The notes beneath the pieces are model-generated. The model saw nothing but the letters and a program-made list of their open reading frames with translations, did no database searches and was not told the DNA's origin. From assembly GCA_963810195.1 (NCBI GenBank), contig CAWEMO010000001.1, positions 558,001 through 622,000 of the forward strand: a stretch of DNA of 64,000 bases, read 5' to 3'. Of this stretch, positions 32,744 to 40,933 are shown in pieces. Origin of the DNA: Chersky-840 sp963810195. Lineage in GTDB: Bacteria > Actinomycetota > Acidimicrobiia > Acidimicrobiales > UBA8190. Position 1 is the stretch's first letter. The number at the start of each line of letters is the position of its first letter. The position numbers and the translations under genes were made by a program.

Positions 32744-35206
32744 ATGGCGCAAGCCATCAACGTGTCGGGCCCGATCAGCGGGACCGACCGCACATTGTCA
32801 TTCGAGGCGGGCAAGCTCGCCCCCCAGGCCGACGGTGCCGTCGTCGGGCGCATCGGCGACACCATGGTGCTCGTCACCGCCACCGCGTCGCGCGGCGTGC
32901 GCGAAGGTGCCGACTTCTTCCCCTTGACCGTGGACATCGAAGAGCGGATGTACGCGGCCGGGAAGATCCCCGGCTCGTTCTTCCGACGGGAGGGCCGCGC
33001 CACCGACCAGGCCATTCTCACCTGCCGCCTGATCGACCGGCCTCTGCGGCCGTCGTTCCCCGAGGGGTTCCGAAACGAGGTCCACGTGGTGGGGACGATC
33101 TTCGCCGCAGACCAGGTCAACCCGCATGACGTCCTGGCCATCAACACGGCGTCGGCGGCCCTGATGTTGTCGGGCATCCCTTTCGACGGCCCCATCGGCG
33201 CCGTCCGCATGGCATGGTCCACCGAGGGGACCTGGGTCCCTCACCCGAGCTACCAGGAAGGTGACGCCTCGTGCTTCGAGCTCGTCGTCGCCGGGCGGGC
33301 GCTGTCGGAGGATGCCGGTTCCGAGATCGCCATCATGATGGTGGAGGCAGGGGGGACCGAGGACTCGTGGAAGTACTACGAGGCCGGGGCGCCCAAGGTG
33401 ACCGAGGAGGTGCTGGCGCAAGGGCTCGAGGCGGCCAAGACCTGGATCCGGGAGTCGATCGAGCTGCAGCGTTCGTTGGTGGCCGAGCTCGGGCGCAAGC
33501 CCACCATCCCCTACGAGCTGTTCACCGACTACAACGACGACGTCTACGAGCGGGTGGTGTCCGTCGGCACCGACGCCGTCGCCAAGGCCAACACGATCAC
33601 CGAAAAGGCAGAACGCAACGCCGCGCTCGACGAGGTCACGACGTCGATCATCGCCCAGCTCGGCCCGGAGTTCCCCGACCGCGAGCGCGAGATCAAGGCG
33701 GCGGTGCGCTCGCTCACCAAGAAGATCGTGCGCAAGCGGATCGTGGAGGAAGGTGTGCGCATCGACGGGCGATCCACCGCGGACATCCGACCGTTGTCGG
33801 CCGAGGTGGGCATCCTCCCCACGACACACGGCTCTGCGCTGTTCCAGCGGGGCGAGACGCAGGTGCTCAACGTCACGACCCTGGGTATGCCCCGCATGAA
33901 CCAGCTGCTCGACACCATCGGGATACACGAGCACAAGCGCTACATGCACCATTACAACTTCCCGCCCTTCTCCACCGGCGAGACGGGGTTCATGCGTGGC
34001 CCCAAGCGCCGTGAGATCGGGCACGGGCTGCTCGCCGAGCGGGCACTGTTGCCCGTGGTGCCCTCCCAGGAGGAGTTCCCCTACACGCTCCGGCTGGTGT
34101 CGGACGTGCTGTCGTCCAACGGGTCGACCTCCATGGCTTCGGTTTGCGGTTCCTCGCTGTCGCTCATGGACGCGGGAGTCCCCATCAAGGCGCCGGTCGC
34201 AGGCATCGCCATGGGCCTGGTCTACGACGAGGGCACCTACGTCACCTTGACCGACATCCTCGGGGCCGAGGACGCCTTCGGTGACATGGACTTCAAGGTG
34301 GCGGGCACGCGTGACGCGGTGACGGCGCTGCAGCTCGACACCAAGATCGACGGGCTCCCCGCCGACGTGCTGGGCAAGGCGCTGCACCAGGCGCGTGACG
34401 CCCGGCTCGTCATCCTCGACGTCATGGCCGGCGCCATCGCCGAGCCGAGGGCGGAGGTCTCGGAGAACGCCCCCAAGATCGTGTCGTTCCAGATCCCGGT
34501 GGACCGCATCGGCGAGGTGATCGGCCCCAAGGGCAAGGTCATCAACGCCCTGCAGGCGGAGACAGGCGCCGACATCGCGGTGGACGACGACGGGCTCTTC
34601 GGCGTGGTGACGATCGGGGCCAAAGACGGCGGCGCGGTCTCCGAAGCCCGGCGGCGGATCTTCCTGATCGTCGACCCTCCCGATGCCGAGGTGGGCGCCG
34701 TCTACCCGGGCAAGGTCGTCAACATCACCAAGTTCGGGGCGTTCGTGAACATCCTCCCCGGACGCGACGGACTCCTGCACATCTCGAAGGTCGGCGGCGG
34801 CAAGCGGGTCGACAGGGTCGAGGACGTGCTCTCCCTGGGACAAGACGTCGAGGTCAAGGTGGACGACATCGACCCTCAGGGCAAGGTCTCGCTGTCGCTG
34901 GCCGGTGAGCCCCCCGCTGCCACCGGAAACGGTTCGGCGGGCTCCTCCGAGTCCACCGGCGGTCCCGGTTCGGGAGGGTCCACCCGTCCGACGGGTTCGT
35001 CGCGTGGGTCAGAAGGCGCCCAGGGCACGGGCGCTCCTGTGGCGTCGTTCGAGGCCGCCTTCGAGGCGGAGCTCGTGAGCGAGCTCGGTGACCTCGGCCC
35101 CGGGCCGGCCGCGGGCGGCGGCGGAGGCGGAGGCGGAGGCGACCGGGCCGAGCGCGGCAGCCATCGTGGCGGCGATCGTGGGTCGCGGCGTCCCCGTCGG
35201 CGGTGA
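32744..35206 (+). CDS. pnp: polyribonucleotide nucleotidyltransferase (PNPase)
   Basis: Phosphorolytic 3'-5' exoribonuclease of mRNA decay. The 820-residue protein starts at ATG 32744 behind GAGGAG. It has two RNase PH domains (first: FFPLTVDIEERMYAAGKIPGSFF in part; second: FQRGETQVLNVTTLG, GFMRGPKRREIGHG). These are followed by a KH domain (DRIGEVIGPKGKVINALQ) and an S1 domain (GKVVNITKFGAFVNILPGRDGLLHIS). The last ~100 residues are low-complexity, ending in a nine-glycine run and a basic RGSRRPRRR-like tail that could bind RNA or partner proteins. RNase J is encoded nearby, at 40.9 kb. Confidence 0.96.
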   Translation: MAQAINVSGPISGTDRTLSFEAGKLAPQADGAVVGRIGDTMVLVTATASRGVREGADFFPLTVDIEERMYAAGKIPGSFFRREGRATDQAILTCRLIDRPLRPSFPEGFRNEVHVVGTIFAADQVNPHDVLAINTASAALMLSGIPFDGPIGAVRMAWSTEGTWVPHPSYQEGDASCFELVVAGRALSEDAGSEIAIMMVEAGGTEDSWKYYEAGAPKVTEEVLAQGLEAAKTWIRESIELQRSLVAELGRKPTIPYELFTDYNDDVYERVVSVGTDAVAKANTITEKAERNAALDEVTTSIIAQLGPEFPDREREIKAAVRSLTKKIVRKRIVEEGVRIDGRSTADIRPLSAEVGILPTTHGSALFQRGETQVLNVTTLGMPRMNQLLDTIGIHEHKRYMHHYNFPPFSTGETGFMRGPKRREIGHGLLAERALLPVVPSQEEFPYTLRLVSDVLSSNGSTSMASVCGSSLSLMDAGVPIKAPVAGIAMGLVYDEGTYVTLTDILGAEDAFGDMDFKVAGTRDAVTALQLDTKIDGLPADVLGKALHQARDARLVILDVMAGAIAEPRAEVSENAPKIVSFQIPVDRIGEVIGPKGKVINALQAETGADIAVDDDGLFGVVTIGAKDGGAVSEARRRIFLIVDPPDAEVGAVYPGKVVNITKFGAFVNILPGRDGLLHISKVGGGKRVDRVEDVLSLGQDVEVKVDDIDPQGKVSLSLAGEPPAATGNGSAGSSESTGGPGSGGSTRPTGSSRGSEGAQGTGAPVASFEAAFEAELVSELGDLGPGPAAGGGGGGGGGDRAERGSHRGGDRGSRRPRRR

Positions 35207-35306
35207 GTGCGGGGCGCGTCCCTCCTCTGCATCCTGATCTTCTGTTCCTGAGCCCGGTGGCCGGCGTCACTATGGAGATGGCGGCCCCGGCCTCAGGAGC
35301 ACGGCG

Positions 35307-36539
35307 GTGATCCGCACCGAGTCGCTCGGCTGCGGGGCGCGCCTCGTGACCGAGACGATGGCCGACGCCCGCTCGATCACCGTCGGGGTCTGGGTGGGGA
35401 CCGGGTCGCGCGACGAGGACGACGAGCGTTCGGGCGCCTCGCACTTCCTGGAGCACCTGCTGTTCAAGGGGACGCCGAAGTGGGGCGCGGCGGACATCGC
35501 CGAGTCGGTCGACGAGATCGGCGGCGACATGAACGCCTTCACGACCAAGGAGTACACGGCCTTCTACATCCGCCTGCTCGCCGAGGACCTCCCCTTGGGC
35601 CTCGACGTGCTGGGGGCCATCATGACCGACCCCGCGCTCCGGGTCGACGACATCGAAGCCGAGCGCCAGGTCATCCAGGACGAGATCCTCATGCACGCGG
35701 ACGAGCCTTCGGACTTCGCGGCCGAGCAGTGCACGGCGGCGATGTTCCCCGGCCATCCTCTGGGACGCGAGGTTCTGGGCACTCCCCAGAGCGTGGCGTC
35801 TTTGGACCAGCTCGAGATTCGTCGCTTCTTCGACAGCCACTACCGCGCCGGGAACCTCGTCGTGGCCGCCGCCGGCGACGTCGACCACGAGCGACTTGCC
35901 ACGGAGGTCGACGCCCGCTTCGCGCAGCGGTCCGGGGGCACGTCGCCGCCGCGGGTCCCGCCCGGCATTCCGGTGGAGACCTTGGCGGTCCACGAGCGTC
36001 CCACCGAGCAGGTCCATCTGGTGGTGGGCATGCGTTGCCCGGGGCGGCACTCGCCCGACCGCTGGCCCCTGGCCGTGCTCAACCACGTCCTCGGGGGAGG
36101 GATCTCGAGCCGCCTGTTCCAGGAGGTGCGCGAGCGCCGCGGGCTCGCCTACTCCATCTGGTCCGAACGGGTCCACTACGACGAGGTCGGGGCCGTGACC
36201 GTGAGCGTGGGCACCGCGCCCGAGAACGTCCGGGAGGTGCTCGCCCTTGTCCACGGGGAGCTCGACCGCATGGGCGAGACCGGGGTCAGGGAGCGGGAGC
36301 TGGCGGTGGCCAAGGGACACCTCCGGGCTGAGACGCTCCTGTCGCTCGAGGACTCGGGGGCGCGCATGAGCAGGATCGGGTCGAGCCTCTTGCTCCACGG
36401 CCAGGTGCTCGAGGTCGACGAGCTCCTGGCGAAGGTGGACGCCGTCACGGCGCAGGACGTGGCCGCGGTGGCGGCCTCCCTTGCGGCGCAGACGCGGACG
36501 CTGTCGGTCGTCGGCCCCTTCGACCCCGACATCCCGTGA
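35307..36539 (+). CDS. M16-family zinc peptidase, PepR-like
   Basis: A 410-residue inverzincin-type metallopeptidase. The inverted zinc motif is ASHFLEHLLFKGT (HxxEH) near residue 46, with the downstream glutamate in the ERQVIQDEI region. The second-half substrate motif is GGGISSRLFQEVRERRGLAYSIWS. The start is GTG 35307, with AGGAG about 7 nt upstream. Location directly after pnp and before dapB is conserved in Actinomycetota and Firmicutes. The physiological substrate is not established from sequence. Confidence 0.92.
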   Translation: MIRTESLGCGARLVTETMADARSITVGVWVGTGSRDEDDERSGASHFLEHLLFKGTPKWGAADIAESVDEIGGDMNAFTTKEYTAFYIRLLAEDLPLGLDVLGAIMTDPALRVDDIEAERQVIQDEILMHADEPSDFAAEQCTAAMFPGHPLGREVLGTPQSVASLDQLEIRRFFDSHYRAGNLVVAAAGDVDHERLATEVDARFAQRSGGTSPPRVPPGIPVETLAVHERPTEQVHLVVGMRCPGRHSPDRWPLAVLNHVLGGGISSRLFQEVRERRGLAYSIWSERVHYDEVGAVTVSVGTAPENVREVLALVHGELDRMGETGVRERELAVAKGHLRAETLLSLEDSGARMSRIGSSLLLHGQVLEVDELLAKVDAVTAQDVAAVAASLAAQTRTLSVVGPFDPDIP

Positions 36540-36591
36540 CAGACGTACCGACCCGGGGCGGCGCTCGGCGCCGGGGTGCCCGGCGCGTCGG

Positions 36592-36597
36592 TAGGGT
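36592..36597 (+). promoter_or_regulatory. leaderless-type -10 of dapB
   Basis: TAGGGT ends 6 nt before GTG 36604, which supports that start over TTG 36598. No Shine-Dalgarno is present. Confidence 0.5.
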
Positions 36598-36603
36598 TTG
36601 CCC

Positions 36604-37413
36604 GTGATGCGCGTCGGGGTGCTCGGTGCCGGTGGGCGGATGGGCCGCGAGGTGTGCCGGGCGATCGCGGACGATCCCGAGCTCGAGCTCGCCGCCGCCG
36701 TCGACCCCGCGTTGGCGGGGATCGACCTCCGGCAGGTGACCGGCGCCGACGCGGCGGGAGTGCAGGTGGCCAGCGACGTCGACGACCTCGAACGCAACGG
36801 CGCACAGGTGGCCGTCGACTTCACGGTGGCGGGCGCGGCCGTCGAGCACATGCGGTGGTGCGCGGCTCACGGCATCCACGCCGTGGTGGGCACGACCGGC
36901 ATCGGCGACGGTGTGCTCGGCGAGCTCCGGTCCCTGTTCGACCGGTCGTCGGCCAATTGCGTCATCGCGGCCAACTTCGCCATCGGCGCCGTCCTCATGA
37001 TGCGCCTGGCCGAATTGGCGGCACCGTTCATGGATGGGGTGGAGATCGTCGAGATCCACCACGGCGGCAAGCTCGACGCGCCATCGGGCACGGCGCTCAG
37101 CACCGCCGAGCGCCTCGGCAAGGCGCGGCAGGCCGCCGGGGCTGCGCCGTGGCCCGCCGACCGCACGGCGTCACAGGTGGTGCCCGGGGCGCGCGGCGGG
37201 GAGGGTCCGGGCGGGATTCGCATCCACTCGCTGCGGCTCCCGGGCGTCGTCTCGCACCAGGAGGTGCTCTTCGGAGCCGTGGGCCAGAGCCTCGCCATCC
37301 GCCACGACGCCTACGACCGCACCTCGTACATGCCGGGCATGATCCTGGCGGTGAAGGCGGTGAGCGGCCGGCCCGGGCTGACCGTCGGGCTCGACAGCCT
37401 CCTCGGATTCTGA
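36604..37413 (+). CDS. dapB: 4-hydroxy-tetrahydrodipicolinate reductase
   Basis: Reduces the DapA product to tetrahydrodipicolinate in lysine/meso-DAP synthesis. In the 269-residue protein the Rossmann motif is VGVLGAGGRMGREV at the N-terminus. The substrate-binding signature is EIHHGGKLDAPSGTAL, and the GTTG motif appears as VVGTTGIGD. GTG 36604 or ATG 36607 is the start. It belongs with dapA, dapC, dapD, dapE and dapF elsewhere in the window. Confidence 0.95.
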   Translation: MMRVGVLGAGGRMGREVCRAIADDPELELAAAVDPALAGIDLRQVTGADAAGVQVASDVDDLERNGAQVAVDFTVAGAAVEHMRWCAAHGIHAVVGTTGIGDGVLGELRSLFDRSSANCVIAANFAIGAVLMMRLAELAAPFMDGVEIVEIHHGGKLDAPSGTALSTAERLGKARQAAGAAPWPADRTASQVVPGARGGEGPGGIRIHSLRLPGVVSHQEVLFGAVGQSLAIRHDAYDRTSYMPGMILAVKAVSGRPGLTVGLDSLLGF

Positions 37414-37424
37414 GAGCCCGGAGA

Positions 37425-37430
37425 TATCCT
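37425..37430 (+). promoter_or_regulatory. leaderless-type -10 of the first TetR gene
   Basis: TATCCT ends 7 nt before GTG 37438, directly after the dapB stop. No Shine-Dalgarno is present. Confidence 0.5.
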
Positions 37431-37437
37431 GGGCGCG

Positions 37438-38019
37438 GTGGACGGGCCGCGCCAGCGAATCCTCGAGGCGACCTACGCTTGCGTGGCCCGCTGGGGCTTG
37501 TCGAAGACGACCGTCGAGGACGCGGCGCGCGAGGCCGGGTTGTCGCGGGCGACGGTGTACCGGTACTTCCCCGGTGGTCGTGACGAGCTCATCGACGCGG
37601 TGGTGTCGTGGCAGTACGTGCTCTTCTTCGTCCGGCTCTACGAGGAGGTCCACGGCGCGACCTCCCTCGAGGAGGTGCTCGACCGGGGTCTCGCCTTCGC
37701 CCGCCGATCCCTGCTCGAGCACGAGGTGCTCCAGAAGGTGCTCGAGACCGAGCCCGAGGTCCTCATGCCCAAGCTCACCGTCGAGTCCAACCGGACGGTG
37801 GGGCTCATCGCGGGGTTCCTCGTGCCCTACCTGCACGAGCACGGTATGGCCGAAGGTGTCGAGATCCACGAGGCGGCGGACTTCCTGGCCCGCATGATCC
37901 TGTCCTACATCGCCTCTCCCGGTCACTGGGACCTGGGGGACCCCGAGCAGGTGGCGACCCTGGTGCGGACGGAGCTGCTGGCGGGCGTGGTCGCCGAGCA
38001 GGGGCCCATCGCACCCTGA
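37438..38019 (+). CDS. TetR/AcrR-family transcriptional regulator (first of a pair)
   Basis: A 193-residue one-component regulator. The N-terminal helix-turn-helix reads LSKTTVEDAAREAGLSRATVYRYFPGGRDELIDAVV over residues ~20-55. The C-terminal ligand domain is helical. It ends 43 nt before a second TetR gene with a very similar DNA-binding domain (AAGCSRATVYRVFPGGKD), suggesting duplication or a hetero-oligomeric pair. Its ligand and targets are unknown. The palindrome just downstream of its stop is a candidate operator for one or both. Confidence 0.88.
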   Translation: MDGPRQRILEATYACVARWGLSKTTVEDAAREAGLSRATVYRYFPGGRDELIDAVVSWQYVLFFVRLYEEVHGATSLEEVLDRGLAFARRSLLEHEVLQKVLETEPEVLMPKLTVESNRTVGLIAGFLVPYLHEHGMAEGVEIHEAADFLARMILSYIASPGHWDLGDPEQVATLVRTELLAGVVAEQGPIAP

Positions 38020-38026
38020 AGGGACG

Positions 38027-38063
38027 TTGACAATGAGACATCTCGAGCCATAATGTCTCATTG
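38027..38063 (+). promoter_or_regulatory. promoter with TetR-type palindromic operator before the second TetR gene
   Basis: TTGACA (38027-38032, exact consensus) and TAATGT (38051-38056) are 18 nt apart, and the -10 ends 6 nt before GTG 38063, so the transcript is probably leaderless. A perfect 11-bp inverted repeat, CAATGAGACAT (38031-38041) and ATGTCTCATTG (38053-38063), with an 11-nt spacer overlaps the -35, the -10 and the first base of the start codon. A repressor bound here would block the promoter completely. Confidence 0.8.
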
Positions 38064-38815
38064 TGAGCGTGGCACCGCTGGAGTTGGTCCGGGAGCCGCG
38101 TGCCGTGGCCCGCAGGGGCCCGGCGTCGGCGGCCTCCGCCACCGGGGCGCGGGTGCGGGTGGTCGACGGGGCGCTGGCGTGCATCGCCCGGCAAGGTGTC
38201 GCCCGGACCACGCTCGACGACGTGGCCCGCGCCGCAGGGTGTAGCCGGGCCACCGTCTACCGCGTCTTCCCCGGGGGGAAGGACGCCGTACTCGGCGCAG
38301 TCGTCGACACCGAGGTCTCGCGGTTCTTCAGCGCGCTGGCGCTGCGCATGGGCGCGGCTGGCAGCGTCGAGGACGTGATGGTGGGCGCCATGACCGAGGC
38401 CGCCACCAGGGTGGCCGAGCACCCCGCCCTCCGGTACCTGCTCGCGCACGAGCCCGAGTTGGTGCTGTCCCAACTGGCGTTCGCCCGCATGGACGAAGTC
38501 CTGGCGGTGACATGTGCCTTCACGACACCGTTCCTGGGGCGCTGGCTCGACCAGGCCGAGTCCAGACGTGTCGCCGAGTGGGCGGCGCGCATCGTCGTGT
38601 CGTACCTGATGTGCCCGGCTGATGGCGTCGACCTCACCGACGTCGGGCAGGTGCGACGCCTCGTGCGAATGTTCGTCCTCCCCGGCGTGCACGCCCTGCG
38701 CGGGCCGGTGGGGGGCTTGAGAGTCGCCGTGGCAACGGATGCCGCACCCGGCGGCGCCGATCGATCTTCGAAGTCCAACCGAACAAGGCCCACCAACAAG
38801 GGGGAAGCATCATGA
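38063..38815 (+). CDS. TetR/AcrR-family transcriptional regulator (second of a pair, probably autoregulated)
   Basis: A 250-residue regulator starting at GTG 38063. After a ~30-residue unstructured N-terminus, the helix-turn-helix lies at about residues 50-85 (TTLDDVARAAGCSRATVYRVFPGGKD). The ligand domain contains a hydrophobic helix pair, and a disordered tail of ~40 residues follows. Its own promoter is covered by the 11-bp inverted repeat, so it probably represses itself and the downstream gene. It overlaps the ferritin-like gene by 4 nt (ATGA), so the two are co-translated. The ligand is unknown; the neighbouring di-iron oxygenase-like protein suggests a lipid or aromatic substrate, but that is only inference. 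Confidence 0.88.
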   Translation: MSVAPLELVREPRAVARRGPASAASATGARVRVVDGALACIARQGVARTTLDDVARAAGCSRATVYRVFPGGKDAVLGAVVDTEVSRFFSALALRMGAAGSVEDVMVGAMTEAATRVAEHPALRYLLAHEPELVLSQLAFARMDEVLAVTCAFTTPFLGRWLDQAESRRVAEWAARIVVSYLMCPADGVDLTDVGQVRRLVRMFVLPGVHALRGPVGGLRVAVATDAAPGGADRSSKSNRTRPTNKGEAS

Positions 38816-39942
38816 CTGAGCCGATGCGCGAGACGGTCGAGATCATCGGCCGCGACGACATCAACGATCTCGAGGCGATCCTCTCGGTCGTGAACACCGA
38901 CGTCGACGAAGAGCGCCACGCCGTGCATTCGGTCTACGACACCATCTTCACATGGGACTACGAAAAGGGTCAGCGCCCCAAGCTGGAGAAGCTCTACGAA
39001 AAGGCCAAGAAGACCCAGTGGAACGGCCAGACCGATCTCCCCTGGGAGATCGAGGTCGACCAGGAGAAGCTCGTGGTGGCCAATGCCGTCGCCAACGGTG
39101 GCTTCACCGAAGGCATCGACGTGAGTGGGACCTCCCTCGAGCGCTGGGGTGACAAGGAATGGATCCAGTTCGGCGTGGAGAGCCAGAACTGGACGCTGTC
39201 GCAGTTCATGCACGGCGAGCAGGGCGCCCTCGTGTGCACGGCCAAGATCGTCGAGTCCGTACCGTGGATCGACGCCAAGTACTACGCGGCGACACAGGTC
39301 ATGGACGAGGCCCGGCACGTCGAGGTCTTCGCCAAGTACCTCGACGACAAGCTGTCGGGCCATTACCCGATCAACGCCCACCTGCGCCTCCTACTCGATG
39401 ACATCATCGCCGACAGCCGGTGGGACATGACCTATCTCGGGATGCAGATCATGGTCGAGGGCCTGGCGTTGGCCGCCTTCGGGTTCATGCACCAGATGAC
39501 GACCGAGCCGTTGCTCAAGCAGCTGCTGCGCTACGTGATGTCGGACGAGGCCCGGCACGTCGCCTTCGGTGTGCTCAGCCTGCAGGAGTACTACCAGCAG
39601 CTGTCGAACGCCGAGATCCGCGAGCGCCAGGAGTTCGCCTTCGAGGCGGCCGTGCGCATGCGCGACCGGTTCCTCCAGCAAGAGGTGTGGGACCGCATGG
39701 GCGCCAACCCCAAGGAGATCGTGCCGCTGCTCATGCAGGTGCCCGACCGCCAGGTCTTCCAGTCGTTGCTGTTCTCGAAGATCGTGCCCAACTGCAAGAA
39801 GCTCGGCCTGCTCGACGCCGCCGACGGCTGGCTGCGGGACAAATTCACCGAGCTGGGCGTGATCGGCTTCGAGGACTGGACCGACACGGGCGAGGAGTAC
39901 GACAGCCTGCAGGCGGCTCCGGCCAGCGGCGCCGTCGCCTAG
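38812..39942 (+). CDS. ferritin-like di-iron protein (putative oxygenase/desaturase-type)
   Basis: A 376-residue soluble helical protein. Two EARH motifs (QVMDEARHVEVF near residue 165, and MSDEARHVAFG near 245), plus glutamates in FMHGEQGAL and MIVEGLAL-type helices, make a plausible carboxylate-bridged di-iron site like that of ferritin-like oxygenases, R2 proteins and acyl desaturases. The start is ATG 38812 behind GGGGGAAG. It is translationally coupled to the second TetR gene and therefore under its operator. A GC-rich hairpin follows the stop. I do not recognise a characterised orthologue, and the substrate is unknown. Confidence 0.8.
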   Translation: MTEPMRETVEIIGRDDINDLEAILSVVNTDVDEERHAVHSVYDTIFTWDYEKGQRPKLEKLYEKAKKTQWNGQTDLPWEIEVDQEKLVVANAVANGGFTEGIDVSGTSLERWGDKEWIQFGVESQNWTLSQFMHGEQGALVCTAKIVESVPWIDAKYYAATQVMDEARHVEVFAKYLDDKLSGHYPINAHLRLLLDDIIADSRWDMTYLGMQIMVEGLALAAFGFMHQMTTEPLLKQLLRYVMSDEARHVAFGVLSLQEYYQQLSNAEIRERQEFAFEAAVRMRDRFLQQEVWDRMGANPKEIVPLLMQVPDRQVFQSLLFSKIVPNCKKLGLLDAADGWLRDKFTELGVIGFEDWTDTGEEYDSLQAAPASGAVA

Positions 39943-39948
39943 CTCCCA

Positions 39949-39972
39949 GCCCGCCGCCCGGTACCGGCGGGC
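39949..39972 (+). terminator. GC-rich hairpin between the di-iron gene and dapA
   Basis: GCCCGCCG (39949-39956) pairs exactly with CGGCGGGC (39965-39972), enclosing CCCGGTAC. It ends 4 nt before the dapA -10 hexamer. No T-run follows, so it is an intrinsic terminator only by stem strength. Confidence 0.4.
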
Positions 39973-39976
39973 GGGC

Positions 39977-39982
39977 TAGCCT
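39977..39982 (+). promoter_or_regulatory. leaderless-type -10 of dapA
   Basis: TAGCCT ends 6 nt before GTG 39989. No Shine-Dalgarno is present. Confidence 0.5.
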
Positions 39983-39988
39983 GACGCT

Positions 39989-40933
39989 GTGAAGTCGTCT
40001 CCCCGGCCCGGGCAATTCGGCGCGGTGGTCACCGCCATGATCACGCCCTTCGACGACGCCGGGGCGCTCGACGTCGACGGAGCCGTCACCCTGGCGCGCT
40101 GGCTCTCGGACCACGGGAGCGACGGGCTCGTGGTGGCGGGCACCACGGGCGAGGGGCCGGTGCTGTCCGATGCCGAGCTCGGTCAGCTCTGGCAGGCGGT
40201 GTCCGACGCCGTCACGGTCCCGGTGATCGCGGGCACGGGCACCAACGACACGCGCCACACCATCGAGTGCACCAAGATCGCCGAGGCGGCCGGTGTGGCC
40301 GGAGCGCTCGTCGTGACCCCGTACTACTCGCGGCCCTCGCAGGCCGGGTTGTCCGCCCACTTCCGGGCCGTGGCCGCCGCCACCACGCTCCCCGTGCTGC
40401 TCTACGACATCCCGGTGCGCGCGGGGCGGAAGATCGAGCACGACACCATGGTGCACCTGGCCCGCGACGTGCCCAACATCGTCGGGGTGAAGGACGCGGC
40501 GGGCAGTGTGCAGGGCTCGGCGCGGCTCGTGGCCGAGGCTCCCGAGGGATTCGAGCTCTACAGCGGGGACGACGCACTGACCCTGCCCTTGCTGTCGGTC
40601 GGGGCCGTCGGTGTGGTGAGCGTGGCCGCGAACTGGGCCGGTGAGGAGATGGGCGACATCACCTCGGCCTGGTTCAAGGGCGACGTCGAGGGCGCGCGCA
40701 TGGCGAACGCCAGGCTGTTGGAGTCCTACGATTTCGAGTCGAGCGAGGCGTTTCCGAATCCGTTGCCGGCCAAGGCCGCGTGCCGCGTCCTGGGCCTGCC
40801 TGCCGGCCAGTGCCGGCTGCCGCTGGGCGCGGCACCCCCCGAGCTCGAGGACCGGGCCCGCACGGTGCTCGCGCACCTGGGGCGCGCCGTGCCCGCCGTT
40901 GTCGCAGCAGGCGCGGGCGGACCGCTTGCCTGA
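39989..40933 (+). CDS. dapA: 4-hydroxy-tetrahydrodipicolinate synthase
   Basis: Condenses pyruvate and aspartate semialdehyde, the branch point to lysine/meso-DAP. The 314-residue TIM-barrel protein has VVAGTTGEGPVLSDAE, the tyrosine region VTPYYSRPSQAGL, LYDIPVRAG, and the Schiff-base lysine in NIVGVKDAAGSV. The start is GTG 39989. The 3' end overlaps the RNase J start by 8 nt, and dapA-rnj is a common actinobacterial pair. Confidence 0.95.
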   Translation: MKSSPRPGQFGAVVTAMITPFDDAGALDVDGAVTLARWLSDHGSDGLVVAGTTGEGPVLSDAELGQLWQAVSDAVTVPVIAGTGTNDTRHTIECTKIAEAAGVAGALVVTPYYSRPSQAGLSAHFRAVAAATTLPVLLYDIPVRAGRKIEHDTMVHLARDVPNIVGVKDAAGSVQGSARLVAEAPEGFELYSGDDALTLPLLSVGAVGVVSVAANWAGEEMGDITSAWFKGDVEGARMANARLLESYDFESSEAFPNPLPAKAACRVLGLPAGQCRLPLGAAPPELEDRARTVLAHLGRAVPAVVAAGAGGPLA

